From an uncultured Bacilli bacterium (GTDB lineage: Bacteria > Bacillota_I > Bacilli_A > RF39 > UBA660), in contig CALVWH010000059.1 in the NCBI GenBank assembly GCA_944364705.1, positions 1-10,317 on the forward strand: 10,317 bases of DNA, read 5' to 3'. Made by a program: the position numbers and the translations under genes. Shown here piece after piece: positions 1 to 7,370 of the stretch; position 1 is the first letter of the stretch; each line of letters opens with the position of its first letter. The notes beneath the pieces were generated by a model that saw nothing but the letters and a program-made list of their open reading frames with translations, had not been told where the DNA came from and ran no database searches.

Positions 1-662
1 CTTGGAATTATGGTATCGTAAACACGTTCTTTAAAATAACTTTTGATATCTTCGACAACTTCTAATCCTAAATTGGTTCGATTATCTAGCATCGTTAATA
101 AAACTCCTTCAATATCTAACGTTGGATTTAAAGATTTTTGAGCAAGCATAATGGTATTTAAAAGTTGCATAATTCCTTCCAAAGCAAAAAATTCACATTG
201 AACTGGAATAATAACAGAATTCGCAGCAGTTAATGCATTGCTTGTTAGAAGACCCAAAGAAGGAGGACAATCGATAATGGTATAATCAAAGATTTCATTT
301 GCTTTTTGCAAATGTTTTTTTAATTGATTTGCTTTATTGAAATCTGGTTGATTTTTTCCCATTTCCATAAGTTCGATGTCTGCACCTGCTAAATTGATGG
401 TTGCCGGTATTACATATAAATTTTTAAATTTTGTTGCGATAATTGACTGTTCTAATGTTGCACGATCCGTTATTAAATCATATGTACTTTTTTTAATATC
501 TGCTTTATTGATTCCTACTCCAGTCGTCGCATTTCCTTGTGGATCCAAGTCAACCAATAAAACTTTCTTTTTTAAATATCCTAAAGAAGCTGCAAGATTA
601 ATACTTGAAGTAGTCTTCCCAACGCCTCCTTTTTGATTTACGAGTGCAATTATCTTTCCCAT
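1..662 (-). CDS. soj: ParA/Soj family chromosome-partitioning ATPase (C-terminus outside window)
   Basis: The reading frame starts at the ATG at 662 and is still open at base 1, giving about 220 residues of a family usually near 255, so only the C-terminal end is missing. The N-terminus carries the deviant Walker A motif KGGVGKTT at residues 11-18. A DLDPQGNAT motif follows at about 38-46, and a Walker B-like stretch (YTIIDCPPS) lies near residue 130. These are signatures of ParA/Soj/MinD-type ATPases that dimerise on ATP, bind DNA non-specifically and act with ParB/Spo0J at parS sites in chromosome segregation and in control of replication initiation. A GGTGAT ribosome site (666-671) precedes the start. 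parB would be expected just beyond the left edge but is not visible, and I saw no parS-like site in the window. The Soj subtype is inferred from similarity; a plasmid-type ParA is less likely next to ribosomal genes. Confidence 0.9.
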   Translation of the reverse strand, partial: MGKIIALVNQKGGVGKTTSSINLAASLGYLKKKVLLVDLDPQGNATTGVGINKADIKKSTYDLITDRATLEQSIIATKFKNLYVIPATINLAGADIELMEMGKNQPDFNKANQLKKHLQKANEIFDYTIIDCPPSLGLLTSNALTAANSVIIPVQCEFFALEGIMQLLNTIMLAQKSLNPTLDIEGVLLTMLDNRTNLGLEVVEDIKSYFKERVYDTIIP

Positions 663-682
663 ACTATCACCATTTTCTAATC

Positions 683-695
683 ATACTATAGTATA
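683..695 (-). promoter_or_regulatory. Candidate soj -10 region overlapping a 12-base palindrome
   Basis: On the minus strand a TATACT hexamer (690-695) lies about 28 bases upstream of the soj start and overlaps the perfect palindrome ATACTATAGTAT (683-694). No good -35 is present at 17-18 bases, so the promoter would be weak or activator-dependent. The palindrome may be an operator, or only an AT-rich coincidence around a -10 box. Confidence 0.35.
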
Positions 696-740
696 TTTTA
701 TCATAACTAAAAAGAGAAATCCATTCTTTTTCTGTTTTTC

Positions 741-765
741 AAAAAAAAAGATCTTTCGATCTTTT
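741..765 (-). terminator. Rho-independent terminator of the rplM-rpsI operon
   Basis: Read on the minus strand, AAAAGATC (758-765) and GATCTTTT (746-753) form an 8-bp stem closed by a GAAA tetraloop, followed by a run of U residues (complement of 741-745). The stem starts inside the rpsI stop codon. It separates the ribosomal operon from soj. Confidence 0.85.
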
Positions 766-1180
766 ATCTTTTTGAGAATTGTGGTGCTCTACGAGCTGCT
801 TTTAATCCTGGTTTTTTACGTTCTTTACTTCTAGAATCACGAGTAATAAATCCAGCTTTTTTTAAGATTTGACGATAACTTCCTTCGTTTCCTTCATTTT
901 CTTGATCATAGTTAAGTAAAGCTCTAGCAATTCCTAAACGAATAGCTCCAGCTTGTCCAGAAAAACCTCCACCATTTACTTTTGCAGTAATATCAAAAGT
1001 TTCTTCATTGTTTGTAGCAACTAAAGGTTGTTTTAAATCCATAATGTTTGTTTCATATGGAAAAAATTCTTTTACATCTACACCGTTAACGGTAATTTTT
1101 CCAGAACCTGGAATCATTCTTACTTGCGCAATTGATGATTTTCTTCTACCGGTTCCAATAAATACTCTTTCTTTTGCCAT
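764..1180 (-). CDS. rpsI: 30S ribosomal protein S9 (uS9)
   Basis: This 138-residue protein matches bacterial S9, a small-subunit protein whose C-terminal tail reaches the P-site tRNA. Family hallmarks are the GTGRRKSS block (9-16), the glycine-rich GGGFSGQAGAIR segment (about 70-81), the basic stretch RDSRSKERKKPGLK and the invariant C-terminus RRAPQFSKR. It is about 8 residues longer than the usual 130, because of an acidic insertion (DQENEGNEG, about 92-100) after the ARALL helix. An AGGAGG ribosome site (1188-1193) overlaps the rplM stop codon, so the two genes are probably translationally coupled, as expected for the conserved rplM-rpsI operon. A hairpin terminator follows directly. Confidence 0.97.
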   Translation of the reverse strand: MAKERVFIGTGRRKSSIAQVRMIPGSGKITVNGVDVKEFFPYETNIMDLKQPLVATNNEETFDITAKVNGGGFSGQAGAIRLGIARALLNYDQENEGNEGSYRQILKKAGFITRDSRSKERKKPGLKAARRAPQFSKR

Positions 1181-1191
1181 TGATAATCCTC

Positions 1192-1626
1192 CTATTTAAC
1201 TTTCATTTCTACTGGTTTTTGTGCTACATGTGGATGTTCGTTTCCAGCATATACAAACAATTTTTTAAACATTTGGCGTCCAAGTCTTCCTTTTGGAAGC
1301 ATTCCTTTAATTGCTCTTTCTACCATTTCAACTGGATATTTTTCTTTCATTTCTTTTGCAGTTCTTTCACGAAGTCCTCCAGTGTATCCACTGTGGTTGT
1401 AATAAATTTTGTCTTGTAATTTATTTCCCGTCAAATTTACTTTGTCTGCATTAATAATAATAACATTGTCACCACAATCAACATGAGGAGTAAACGTTGC
1501 TTTATGTTTTCCTCTTAAAATGTGTGCTGCTTTTGTAGCAAGACGTCCAAGATTTACATCCGTTGCATCGATAACATACCAATTTCTTACAACGTCTTCT
1601 TTTTTTTGCATATACGTATCTTTCAT
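1192..1626 (-). CDS. rplM: 50S ribosomal protein L13 (uL13)
   Basis: This 144-residue protein matches bacterial L13, an early-assembling 23S rRNA-binding protein of the large subunit. Conserved blocks include WYVIDATDVNLGRLA near the N-terminus, ILRGKHKATFTPHVDCGD (about 37-54), the KIYYNHSGYTGGL loop, AIKGMLPKGRLGRQMFKKL (about 106-124) and YAGNEHPHVAQKP near the end. Length is normal for the family (about 145). A GGAAGG ribosome site lies 5-10 bases upstream of the ATG at 1626; the second Met (residue 6) is a less likely start. It is the first gene of the rplM-rpsI operon, driven by the promoter at 1707-1735 with a structured leader between promoter and gene. Confidence 0.97.
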   Translation of the reverse strand: MKDTYMQKKEDVVRNWYVIDATDVNLGRLATKAAHILRGKHKATFTPHVDCGDNVIIINADKVNLTGNKLQDKIYYNHSGYTGGLRERTAKEMKEKYPVEMVERAIKGMLPKGRLGRQMFKKLFVYAGNEHPHVAQKPVEMKVK

Positions 1627-1633
1627 CTTTTTA

Positions 1634-1700
1634 CCTTCCTTTATCTAATTTTTAGTAAGTTTTCCCAGGACTTACTAAGAATGGGATATAAAATGTACCA
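1634..1700 (-). ncRNA. Candidate ribosomal-protein leader (L13-leader-like) with hairpin and possible pseudoknot
   Basis: The transcript predicted to start near 1700 has about 70 bases of leader before rplM. It contains a perfect 9-bp hairpin, TTAGTAAGT (1670-1678) with ACTTACTAA (1652-1660), and a 9-base loop. The loop carries TGGGA, complementary to TCCCA a few bases upstream of the stem (about 1682-1686), which would form an H-type pseudoknot. There is no U-run after the hairpin, so it is not a simple terminator. L13 autoregulatory leaders are known in Bacillota; membership in that family is inferred from position and structure, not from a covariance search. Confidence 0.5.
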
Positions 1701-1706
1701 ATTAGA

Positions 1707-1735
1707 ATAATACTAAATTTTTTTACAATTGTCAA
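1707..1735 (-). promoter_or_regulatory. Strong sigma-A-type promoter of rplM-rpsI
   Basis: On the minus strand a consensus -35 TTGACA (1730-1735), a 17-base spacer and a -10 TATTAT (1707-1712) fit a vegetative promoter very well. Transcription should start near 1700, giving a leader of about 70 bases before rplM. Confidence 0.85.
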
Positions 1736-1834
1736 TAAAAATCAGCGTTTTTAAAAAATATTTTATAAATTTAAACGTTTCTTTCTTTTTTTCATAAAAA
1801 TGCATATTTTTCCTAATTTAAATCCGATAAACGC

Positions 1835-1863
1835 TTTACGATAAAATGGATAAATGGTATACT
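1835..1863 (+). promoter_or_regulatory. Promoter of the essC-yukD operon with extended -10
   Basis: TTTACG (1835-1840), a 17-base spacer and TATACT (1858-1863), with a TG one base upstream of the -10 (1855-1856), form a vegetative promoter. Predicted start of transcription is near 1870, giving a short leader before the ATG at 1893. It places the upstream in-frame ATG at 1854 inside the promoter, which argues against that codon as the start. Confidence 0.65.
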
Positions 1864-1882
1864 TACTATATATTAGAATAAT

Positions 1883-1888
1883 AGGTGG
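1883..1888 (+). promoter_or_regulatory. Ribosome binding site that fixes the essC start
   Basis: AGGTGG lies 4 bases before the ATG at 1893. The in-frame ATG at 1854 has no comparable site and precedes the predicted transcription start, so the protein should begin MKLIIADKEK. Confidence 0.75.
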
Positions 1889-1892
1889 AATT

Positions 1893-4800
1893 ATGAAATT
1901 AATTATTGCAGATAAAGAAAAATTAAATTTTTTTAAATTACCAGAAAAAGTAGAAGATTCTTTTCTTATTACTTATCATTCAATCCTTGACGACGAAGAA
2001 AAAAACATCAATATACAGGCAGAAAATAATCTATGGTATATTCAAAGCAACGATAATACAAAAATCATCGAAAACGGAGAAAAAAAAGAAGCGATTGCTT
2101 TAGCAAACGATAAAGTATTTCAAATAACCTTCATAGATAATGAAGAACAAGTTTTTGTTATATGCCTTTCAGAAAATCAATCCTTCCTAGATTATGCCAC
2201 CAACAACATGGAACAAATTTCCATCGGATCTTCCATGATGGATCATATTTCCTTTCAGCAATCTGGTATTTTAGAAAATCAAGTTTTATTAAAAAAAGAA
2301 AAAAATCAATGGATCTTATCTTCCAAAGAAGGAGCACCTGTTTATATTAATAAAAAAAGATATCAAACAAAAGTTTTGCAAATTGGCGATGAAATTTTTC
2401 TCTTAGGATTAAAACTTATTTGGCTTAACTCCTTTTTTCGAATTCAAAAAAAAGAAGGAAAAATCAAAATCAATCAATTAATTCCAATTTCCTTGCAAAG
2501 AGAAGATAATCATAATTATGAAAAAGTAACCAATAAAGAAAAAAAAGCTTTGTTATATAAAGAAAATGAATACTTTTTTCATACCCCTAGTTTAAAACCA
2601 ATTCTAGAGACAGCCGAAATTGAAATAGAAAATCCACCAGCAAAAGAAAGGGATCGACAATTACCATTAATTTTAACCGTTGGGTCTTCTCTTGTTATGG
2701 CTTTAGTTTCTTTAGCAACTTGCGCCTTTTCTTTTATTAGTATTAAAAATGGAACCAGTACTTGGCAAGCAGAATCTTTATCGATTATTATAGGAATTTC
2801 TTTATTTATTGGAAGTGTTTTATTTCCGGTTGCGACTTACTATTATGAAAAACATATCATGAAAAAAAGAGAAGAGAAAAGACAACAAAAATATAGTAAG
2901 TATCTTGAAGAGAAAAGACAAAAAATCGTTTCGGTTTTACAACAACAAACGAATATTCTAAAACAACTTTATTTAGATTGTAACGATTGTCAAAAACTAA
3001 TTTTAACCAATCAATCAAATTTATGGGATCACGAAATTCAAGATAATGATTTCTTAACGATTCGCTTAGGAAAAGGAAAAAGAAAAGCGAACCTTAATAT
3101 CATTTATACCAAAGAACGTTTTTCCATCGATGAAGACAATCTTCAAGAAGAAGCAAACAAATTAATTCATTCGGATCTTTCTATGCCAGATGTTCCAATC
3201 ACCGTCTCTTTAATTGAATATCCGGTGTTTCCAATTATTTTAAATACTAAATATAAAAAAGAATACATTTATGGAATATTAATGCAACTTATGGCATATT
3301 ACAGTAGTTCCGATTTAAAACTTGTTTTCCTTATCAATGAGAAAAATGTTTCTCTTTGGGAACCATTCAAATATTTAGCCCATTCTTTAGATGATCAAGG
3401 AAAAATCCGTTTGTTTGGATATTCGGAAGAAGATTTAAAAAATATTTCGAATTATTTAGAAGAAAAATTAAATGAACGGATCAAATTTAAAAAAGATTTA
3501 CCAGTAGATTCGGATTTAAATAAAATTGAAAATGCAAAAGAAAATTACAAATTATTTTCTAGTTATTATTTAATTATTACCGATCATATTTTAGAAATCA
3601 AAAATTTAAGTATTATGGAAAAATTATTACAAACAAATGCAAATTATGGATTTTCTATTTTAATGTTTGAAAATGCCATCAAAAATCTACCAAGTCGTTG
3701 TAATTACTTTTCCAACATTTCTGATCATGATGCTGGATTATTTAGTAAAAATATAAGTTCCAATAGTCAAAATATTTTTACTCCAGAATTTTTAAAAGAA
3801 AAAACAATTCTTCCATCCATTATGAAAGTCGCAAACATTCCTGTAGGAAATGAAGATGAAAATTCTACGTTACCACAAACATTAGAATTTTTAGAAATGT
3901 ATAAAGTAGGAAAAATCGAACAATTAAATATTAAAGGAAGATGGATGGATCATAACCCTACCCTATCTTTAAGTGCACCTGTTGGCGTTCATCCAAATGG
4001 AAATCTCTTTGAACTCGATCTTCATGAAAAAGCACATGGACCACATGGTTTAATCGCTGGTTCTACTGGTAGTGGAAAATCAGAATTTATTATCACTTAT
4101 ATTTTATCAATGTGTATCAATTATAGTCCAAAAGAAGTTCAATTTGTTTTAATTGATTACAAAGGTGGAGGTCTTGCTGGAGCTTTTGAAAATCGGGAAA
4201 AAGGGACGAAAATCCCCCACTTAGTAGGAACCATTACCAACTTAGATACCTCGGAGATGAATCGAACGTTAGTATCCATTCGAAGTGAATTAAATCGGAG
4301 ACAAGCTTTATTTAATCAAATCAAAAACGAACTCGGAGAAAGTACAATTGATATTTATAAATATCAAAGATTTTACCGCGAAGGTTTGATTCAAGAACCA
4401 ATTGCTCATCTATTTATTATTTCTGATGAATTTGCCGAACTAAAAAGTCAACAACCAGATTTCATGAACGAATTAATCTCAACAGCCAGAATCGGAAGAT
4501 CTTTGGGAGTTCACCTTATTCTAGCAACTCAAAAACCAAGTGGAGTTGTCGATGATCAAATTTGGTCAAACACGAGATTCAAAGTTTGTTTAAAAGTACA
4601 ATCCGAAGCCGATAGTCAAGAAATGTTAAGAAAACCAGATGCTGCTTCTTTAAAAGAAACCGGAAGATTTTATCTCCAAGTTGGATACGATGAAGTTTAT
4701 GAAATTGGTCAATCCGCATGGAGTGGTGCGAAATATATTCCAACCGATCTCATTGAGAAAAAAGTAGACGATTCGATTAATTTCATAAGTAATAGTGGAA

Positions 4801-6479
4801 CCATTATTAAAAGCATTAACGATACCATAAAAAAAGAAGATTTATTAGAACGAGGAGAACAATTAACCAATTTAGTAAAATATTTAACACAAATTTCAAT
4901 CAAAGAACAATTATATCCAAGACCTTTATGGTTACCAAGTTTACCAAAAGAAATTTACTTAAACAATTTAATTGAAAAATATCATTTTCAAGCAAAACCT
5001 TACGAATTTATTTCCATTATTGGAGAATATGACGAACCAGAAAATCAAAAACAAGACATTCTTACTTTAAATTTAACAGAATCTGGAAACATTCTTTTAT
5101 ATGGAATTACCGGAAGTGGAAAAGAAAATCAAATCATGACGATGCTTTATTCTTTATGTCTTTATCATCATCCACAAGAAATTAATATTTATATTATGGA
5201 TTTTGGTGCAGAAGTTTTAAAAGTTATGGGAAAAATGCCACAAGTTGGAGATTATGTTACCACTTATGAAAATGATAAAATTTATAATTTACTACAAATG
5301 ACAGAAAAAGAATTTCATCGAAGAAAACAAATTTTATCGGAATTTGGTGGAAATTTTGATGCTTATAATAAAAAAGAAGCACAAAAGCTTCCATTAATGT
5401 TTATTATTATTAATAATTATGAAAGTTTTATTGAAAATTATGGAAATTTAGAAGATTCTTTTAATCGATTATTTCGAGAAAGTAGTAAAACAGGAATTAT
5501 TTTCCTTATCACAGCATTAGCTGGAAATTCCCTTACTACTAGAGTATCTCAGAATTTCTCAACCATCTATGCCCTTCGTTTTAATGATGATTATGAATAT
5601 CGATTCCTTCTAGATGCTCCTGCTACGTTAGTTCCGAAAAAAACATTTGGAAGAGGTCTTACGAAAGTAAATGGAAAACCGTTAGAATATCAAAGTGCTT
5701 ACCTTACGATTTTTGATCAAATAAATGATACGGTAAAAGAAATCGCCATTCGTTTAACGAATTACTATAAAGTAAAAGCAAGAGCAATTCCGACCATTCC
5801 AAGTAAAATTAGTTTTGATACGTTAAAACAATACGTTACGGATTTAACAAAAGTTCCACTTGGAGTAAATTTGGAAGACATTTCGATTGCTACTTATGAT
5901 TTTTTTAATCCAAAGATTACATCAGTGATTGGAAATGATATTCAAATTTCATCTGAATTTTTAAGTGATTTTTATAAAATGATTTCTTCGGTTCCAAATA
6001 CCATTGTTTTAATGTTAGATTTCTTCTTAACTATTAAAATACCAGAAAAGATCGCAAGTACTACAGATCCGGAGGAATTTATTCCAACGCTAGAAAAAGT
6101 TATGAAGAAAGAAGATCAACCATCTGAACATCGAATTGTTATTTTAACTGGTATTGCAGATTTCTTCGATAATAGTATGTATGAAGAGGAATTAAAAGAT
6201 CGTTTAAGAGCTTTATTAGAAAATTCTCAAAATTATCCAAACACTTCGTTTATCCTCATTGATGAATATCAAAAGTTTAGAGATGTTACGTTTGAAAAAT
6301 GGTATCAAAAGAATAACAATAATTCTGGTCTTTGGATTGGAGAAGGAATTGAAAATCAAATTATTTATGCTTTAAAAGAAAATCCAAGAAATGAAACAAA
6401 AGAACTTACCAACAATATCGGATATTTGATTACAAACGGAGAAAGTACTTGTATCAAAGTAATTGCAGGTGATGAATAA
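1893..6479 (+). CDS. essC: EssC/YukBA-type T7SS membrane ATPase (FtsK/SpoIIIE family)
   Basis: This 1528-residue protein is the motor of a Firmicutes-type (T7SSb) Esx secretion system; family members are usually about 1480-1500 residues. Order: two FHA-like beta domains (about 1-90 and 115-185), two adjacent transmembrane helices (about 257-284 and 297-318), a basic coiled-coil stretch (about 320-365), then three FtsK/SpoIIIE-type domains. Domain 1 is intact: DLHEKAHGPHG precedes Walker A GSTGSGKS (723-730, Lys729), Walker B is LFIISDEF (840-847), and the ARIGRSLGVHLILATQKPSG block follows. Domain 2 has an altered Walker A, GITGSGKE (1071-1078), with Glu for Ser/Thr, and IIINNY where Walker B should be. 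Domain 3 lacks Walker A (GNDIQISS near 1347). In this family domain 1 drives translocation and the C-terminal domains bind WXG100 substrates. It is followed by yukD with a TAATG stop/start overlap. EssB, EsaA and EssA partners are not in the window. Confidence 0.95.
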   Translation: MKLIIADKEKLNFFKLPEKVEDSFLITYHSILDDEEKNINIQAENNLWYIQSNDNTKIIENGEKKEAIALANDKVFQITFIDNEEQVFVICLSENQSFLDYATNNMEQISIGSSMMDHISFQQSGILENQVLLKKEKNQWILSSKEGAPVYINKKRYQTKVLQIGDEIFLLGLKLIWLNSFFRIQKKEGKIKINQLIPISLQREDNHNYEKVTNKEKKALLYKENEYFFHTPSLKPILETAEIEIENPPAKERDRQLPLILTVGSSLVMALVSLATCAFSFISIKNGTSTWQAESLSIIIGISLFIGSVLFPVATYYYEKHIMKKREEKRQQKYSKYLEEKRQKIVSVLQQQTNILKQLYLDCNDCQKLILTNQSNLWDHEIQDNDFLTIRLGKGKRKANLNIIYTKERFSIDEDNLQEEANKLIHSDLSMPDVPITVSLIEYPVFPIILNTKYKKEYIYGILMQLMAYYSSSDLKLVFLINEKNVSLWEPFKYLAHSLDDQGKIRLFGYSEEDLKNISNYLEEKLNERIKFKKDLPVDSDLNKIENAKENYKLFSSYYLIITDHILEIKNLSIMEKLLQTNANYGFSILMFENAIKNLPSRCNYFSNISDHDAGLFSKNISSNSQNIFTPEFLKEKTILPSIMKVANIPVGNEDENSTLPQTLEFLEMYKVGKIEQLNIKGRWMDHNPTLSLSAPVGVHPNGNLFELDLHEKAHGPHGLIAGSTGSGKSEFIITYILSMCINYSPKEVQFVLIDYKGGGLAGAFENREKGTKIPHLVGTITNLDTSEMNRTLVSIRSELNRRQALFNQIKNELGESTIDIYKYQRFYREGLIQEPIAHLFIISDEFAELKSQQPDFMNELISTARIGRSLGVHLILATQKPSGVVDDQIWSNTRFKVCLKVQSEADSQEMLRKPDAASLKETGRFYLQVGYDEVYEIGQSAWSGAKYIPTDLIEKKVDDSINFISNSGTIIKSINDTIKKEDLLERGEQLTNLVKYLTQISIKEQLYPRPLWLPSLPKEIYLNNLIEKYHFQAKPYEFISIIGEYDEPENQKQDILTLNLTESGNILLYGITGSGKENQIMTMLYSLCLYHHPQEINIYIMDFGAEVLKVMGKMPQVGDYVTTYENDKIYNLLQMTEKEFHRRKQILSEFGGNFDAYNKKEAQKLPLMFIIINNYESFIENYGNLEDSFNRLFRESSKTGIIFLITALAGNSLTTRVSQNFSTIYALRFNDDYEYRFLLDAPATLVPKKTFGRGLTKVNGKPLEYQSAYLTIFDQINDTVKEIAIRLTNYYKVKARAIPTIPSKISFDTLKQYVTDLTKVPLGVNLEDISIATYDFFNPKITSVIGNDIQISSEFLSDFYKMISSVPNTIVLMLDFFLTIKIPEKIASTTDPEEFIPTLEKVMKKEDQPSEHRIVILTGIADFFDNSMYEEELKDRLRALLENSQNYPNTSFILIDEYQKFRDVTFEKWYQKNNNNSGLWIGEGIENQIIYALKENPRNETKELTNNIGYLITNGESTCIKVIAGDE

Positions 6480-6736
6480 TGAAAAATAAAGTTTTAGTTC
6501 GATTGCTTGTTCCAGAAATCGATGAAGAATATAGTATTTTTTTACCAGTAAATAAAAAAATAGGAAATTTGCTTCTTTTACTAAACAAAGCGATTTGTGA
6601 AATAACCAATGGAGAATGGAAATTAGCAAGCGATAATATATTAATCAATAAAAATACTGGTCAAAAATATGAAGCAAATCAATTACTTTTAGAAACCGAT
6701 ATTCGAAATGGTAGTGAATTACTTTTGTTATCTTAA
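6479..6736 (+). CDS. yukD: YukD/EsaB-like ubiquitin-fold T7SS accessory protein
   Basis: This 85-residue protein starts at an ATG that shares one base with the essC stop codon (TAATG), so it is translationally coupled to essC. The pattern fits a small beta-grasp protein: an N-terminal strand (VLVRLLVP), a central helix (KKIGNLLLLLNKAICEI), strands, and a final DIRNGSELLLL that matches the 'GITNGDRLEIL' type ending of B. subtilis YukD. YukD/EsaB proteins are small cytosolic proteins essential for T7SSb activity; they resemble ubiquitin but lack a diglycine tail, as this one does. In B. subtilis and S. aureus the gene lies upstream of essC, near the WXG100 gene; here it is downstream. Assignment rests on size, fold pattern, C-terminal motif and position. 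Confidence 0.8.
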   Translation: MKNKVLVRLLVPEIDEEYSIFLPVNKKIGNLLLLLNKAICEITNGEWKLASDNILINKNTGQKYEANQLLLETDIRNGSELLLLS

Positions 6737-6760
6737 GAACGAGAAATCGTTCTTTTTTTT
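6735..6760 (+). terminator. Terminator of the essC-yukD operon
   Basis: AAGAACGA (6735-6742) pairs with TCGTTCTT (6747-6754) around a GAAA tetraloop and is followed by six T residues. It begins within the yukD stop codon. Confidence 0.88.
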
Positions 6761-6763
6761 ATC

Positions 6764-6788
6764 AAAAAAAAAGTACTTAAAAAAGTAC
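6764..6788 (-). terminator. Terminator of the minus-strand small-protein operon
   Basis: Read on the minus strand, GTACTT (6783-6788) and AAGTAC (6773-6778) form a 6-bp stem around UUUU, extendable by wobble pairs, followed by nine U residues (6764-6772). The stem is weak but the U-run is long, and it sits just after the last stop codon, facing the essC-yukD terminator. Confidence 0.7.
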
Positions 6789-6792
6789 CTCC

Positions 6793-7089
6793 TTATTTTG
6801 TTATAATAATGTCTTCTATTTTTTTTATAGAAATTAACATTTGTTCTTGATAGTTATCAAAATTATAAACTTTGTGCTGAAAGCTTTCTTCATATTTATC
6901 GATTTGTTTTTTTAAAGATTCCACGAGATATTGTACCTCTTGAATTTCTTGTTTTATAGAAAAAGAACTAGGAACGGAAAGTTTTGATGAAATTTGATAA
7001 GATTTTTGTATAGAATCTTTCATATTTAAAAGACATGGCTGCAACTCTTCTTTTAAATAGTCGGTATCAACCTTAAAATATCTATTCAT
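6793..7089 (-). CDS. Small helical protein, last gene of the Esx operon (unknown family)
   Basis: I do not recognise this 98-residue protein. It is highly charged and predicted mostly helical, with an N-terminal helix (about 8-38), a break at SVPSSF (about 38-43) and a long second helix or coiled coil (about 44-96). This is the helical-hairpin shape of WXG100 and LXG-associated chaperone proteins, but there is no WxG in the turn. YxxxD/E patterns occur only at the N-terminus (Tyr4-Asp8, Tyr11-Glu15), not at the C-terminal end where the export motif normally lies. I chose the ATG at 7089; a TTG three bases upstream is possible. There is no clear ribosome site, and the start overlaps the preceding gene by 8 bases, so it probably depends on translational coupling. 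A role as a substrate partner or chaperone of the EssC system is inferred from context. Confidence 0.75.
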   Translation of the reverse strand: MNRYFKVDTDYLKEELQPCLLNMKDSIQKSYQISSKLSVPSSFSIKQEIQEVQYLVESLKKQIDKYEESFQHKVYNFDNYQEQMLISIKKIEDIIITK

Positions 7090-7360
7090 CAAATCGATTA
7101 TGGGATATCAAAAGGCTTAGTTCACTTGATGTTTTTAATAAGAAGTTTGCATATTCTTTTAAAATTTTTCCAACTTCATCATATACTTTACAACTTTGAA
7201 TCATATCTTCTTTGGTTGCTTTCGCATCGATTCCACTCCAACTATCTTCTTTATTGATTAACGTTTTAAACGTAGAAATGTATTGTAAGTATTGATTGGA
7301 TAAAGACAGTAATGCTCTTCCATCCTCATTCATTTTTTTAAGATCGGATTGAATTTTCAT
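7082..7360 (-). CDS. WXG100-like protein (WSG turn)
   Basis: This 92-residue protein has the WXG100 layout: a first helix (about 5-37), the turn EDSWSGIDAKA with WSG at 41-43, and a second helix (about 46-84). WXG100 proteins form four-helix-bundle dimers and are secreted through, or activate, EssC. After WSG the usual aromatic at +6 from Gly is Thr, and there is no C-terminal YxxxD/E motif, so it may need a partner to supply the export signal. The start at 7360 has a ribosome site (AGAGGA) in the 10-base gap after the preceding gene. It lies fifth in the operon and overlaps the next gene. Whether it is exported or acts as a chaperone cannot be told from sequence. Confidence 0.85.
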   Translation of the reverse strand: MKIQSDLKKMNEDGRALLSLSNQYLQYISTFKTLINKEDSWSGIDAKATKEDMIQSCKVYDEVGKILKEYANFLLKTSSELSLLISHNRFDE

Positions 7361-7370
7361 AAGGAATCCT

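Noticed and set aside
376..636. Plus-strand 86-codon frame opposite soj
   Set aside because: The minus strand encodes an unmistakable ParA with its Walker A motif over the same bases.
1008..1710. Plus-strand frames opposite rpsI and rplM
   Set aside because: They are Phe/Ser-rich shadows of highly conserved ribosomal genes.
1854..1892. Thirteen-codon N-terminal extension of EssC from the ATG at 1854
   Set aside because: The codon lies within the predicted promoter and has no ribosome site, whereas the ATG at 1893 has AGGTGG and the start expected for an FHA domain.
4709..4903. Minus-strand frame within essC
   Set aside because: It is short, antisense to the conserved region after EssC domain 1, and has no ribosome site.
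6372..6648. Two minus-strand reading frames across the essC-yukD junction
   Set aside because: They are shadows of essC and yukD with no initiation signals and no recognisable domain.
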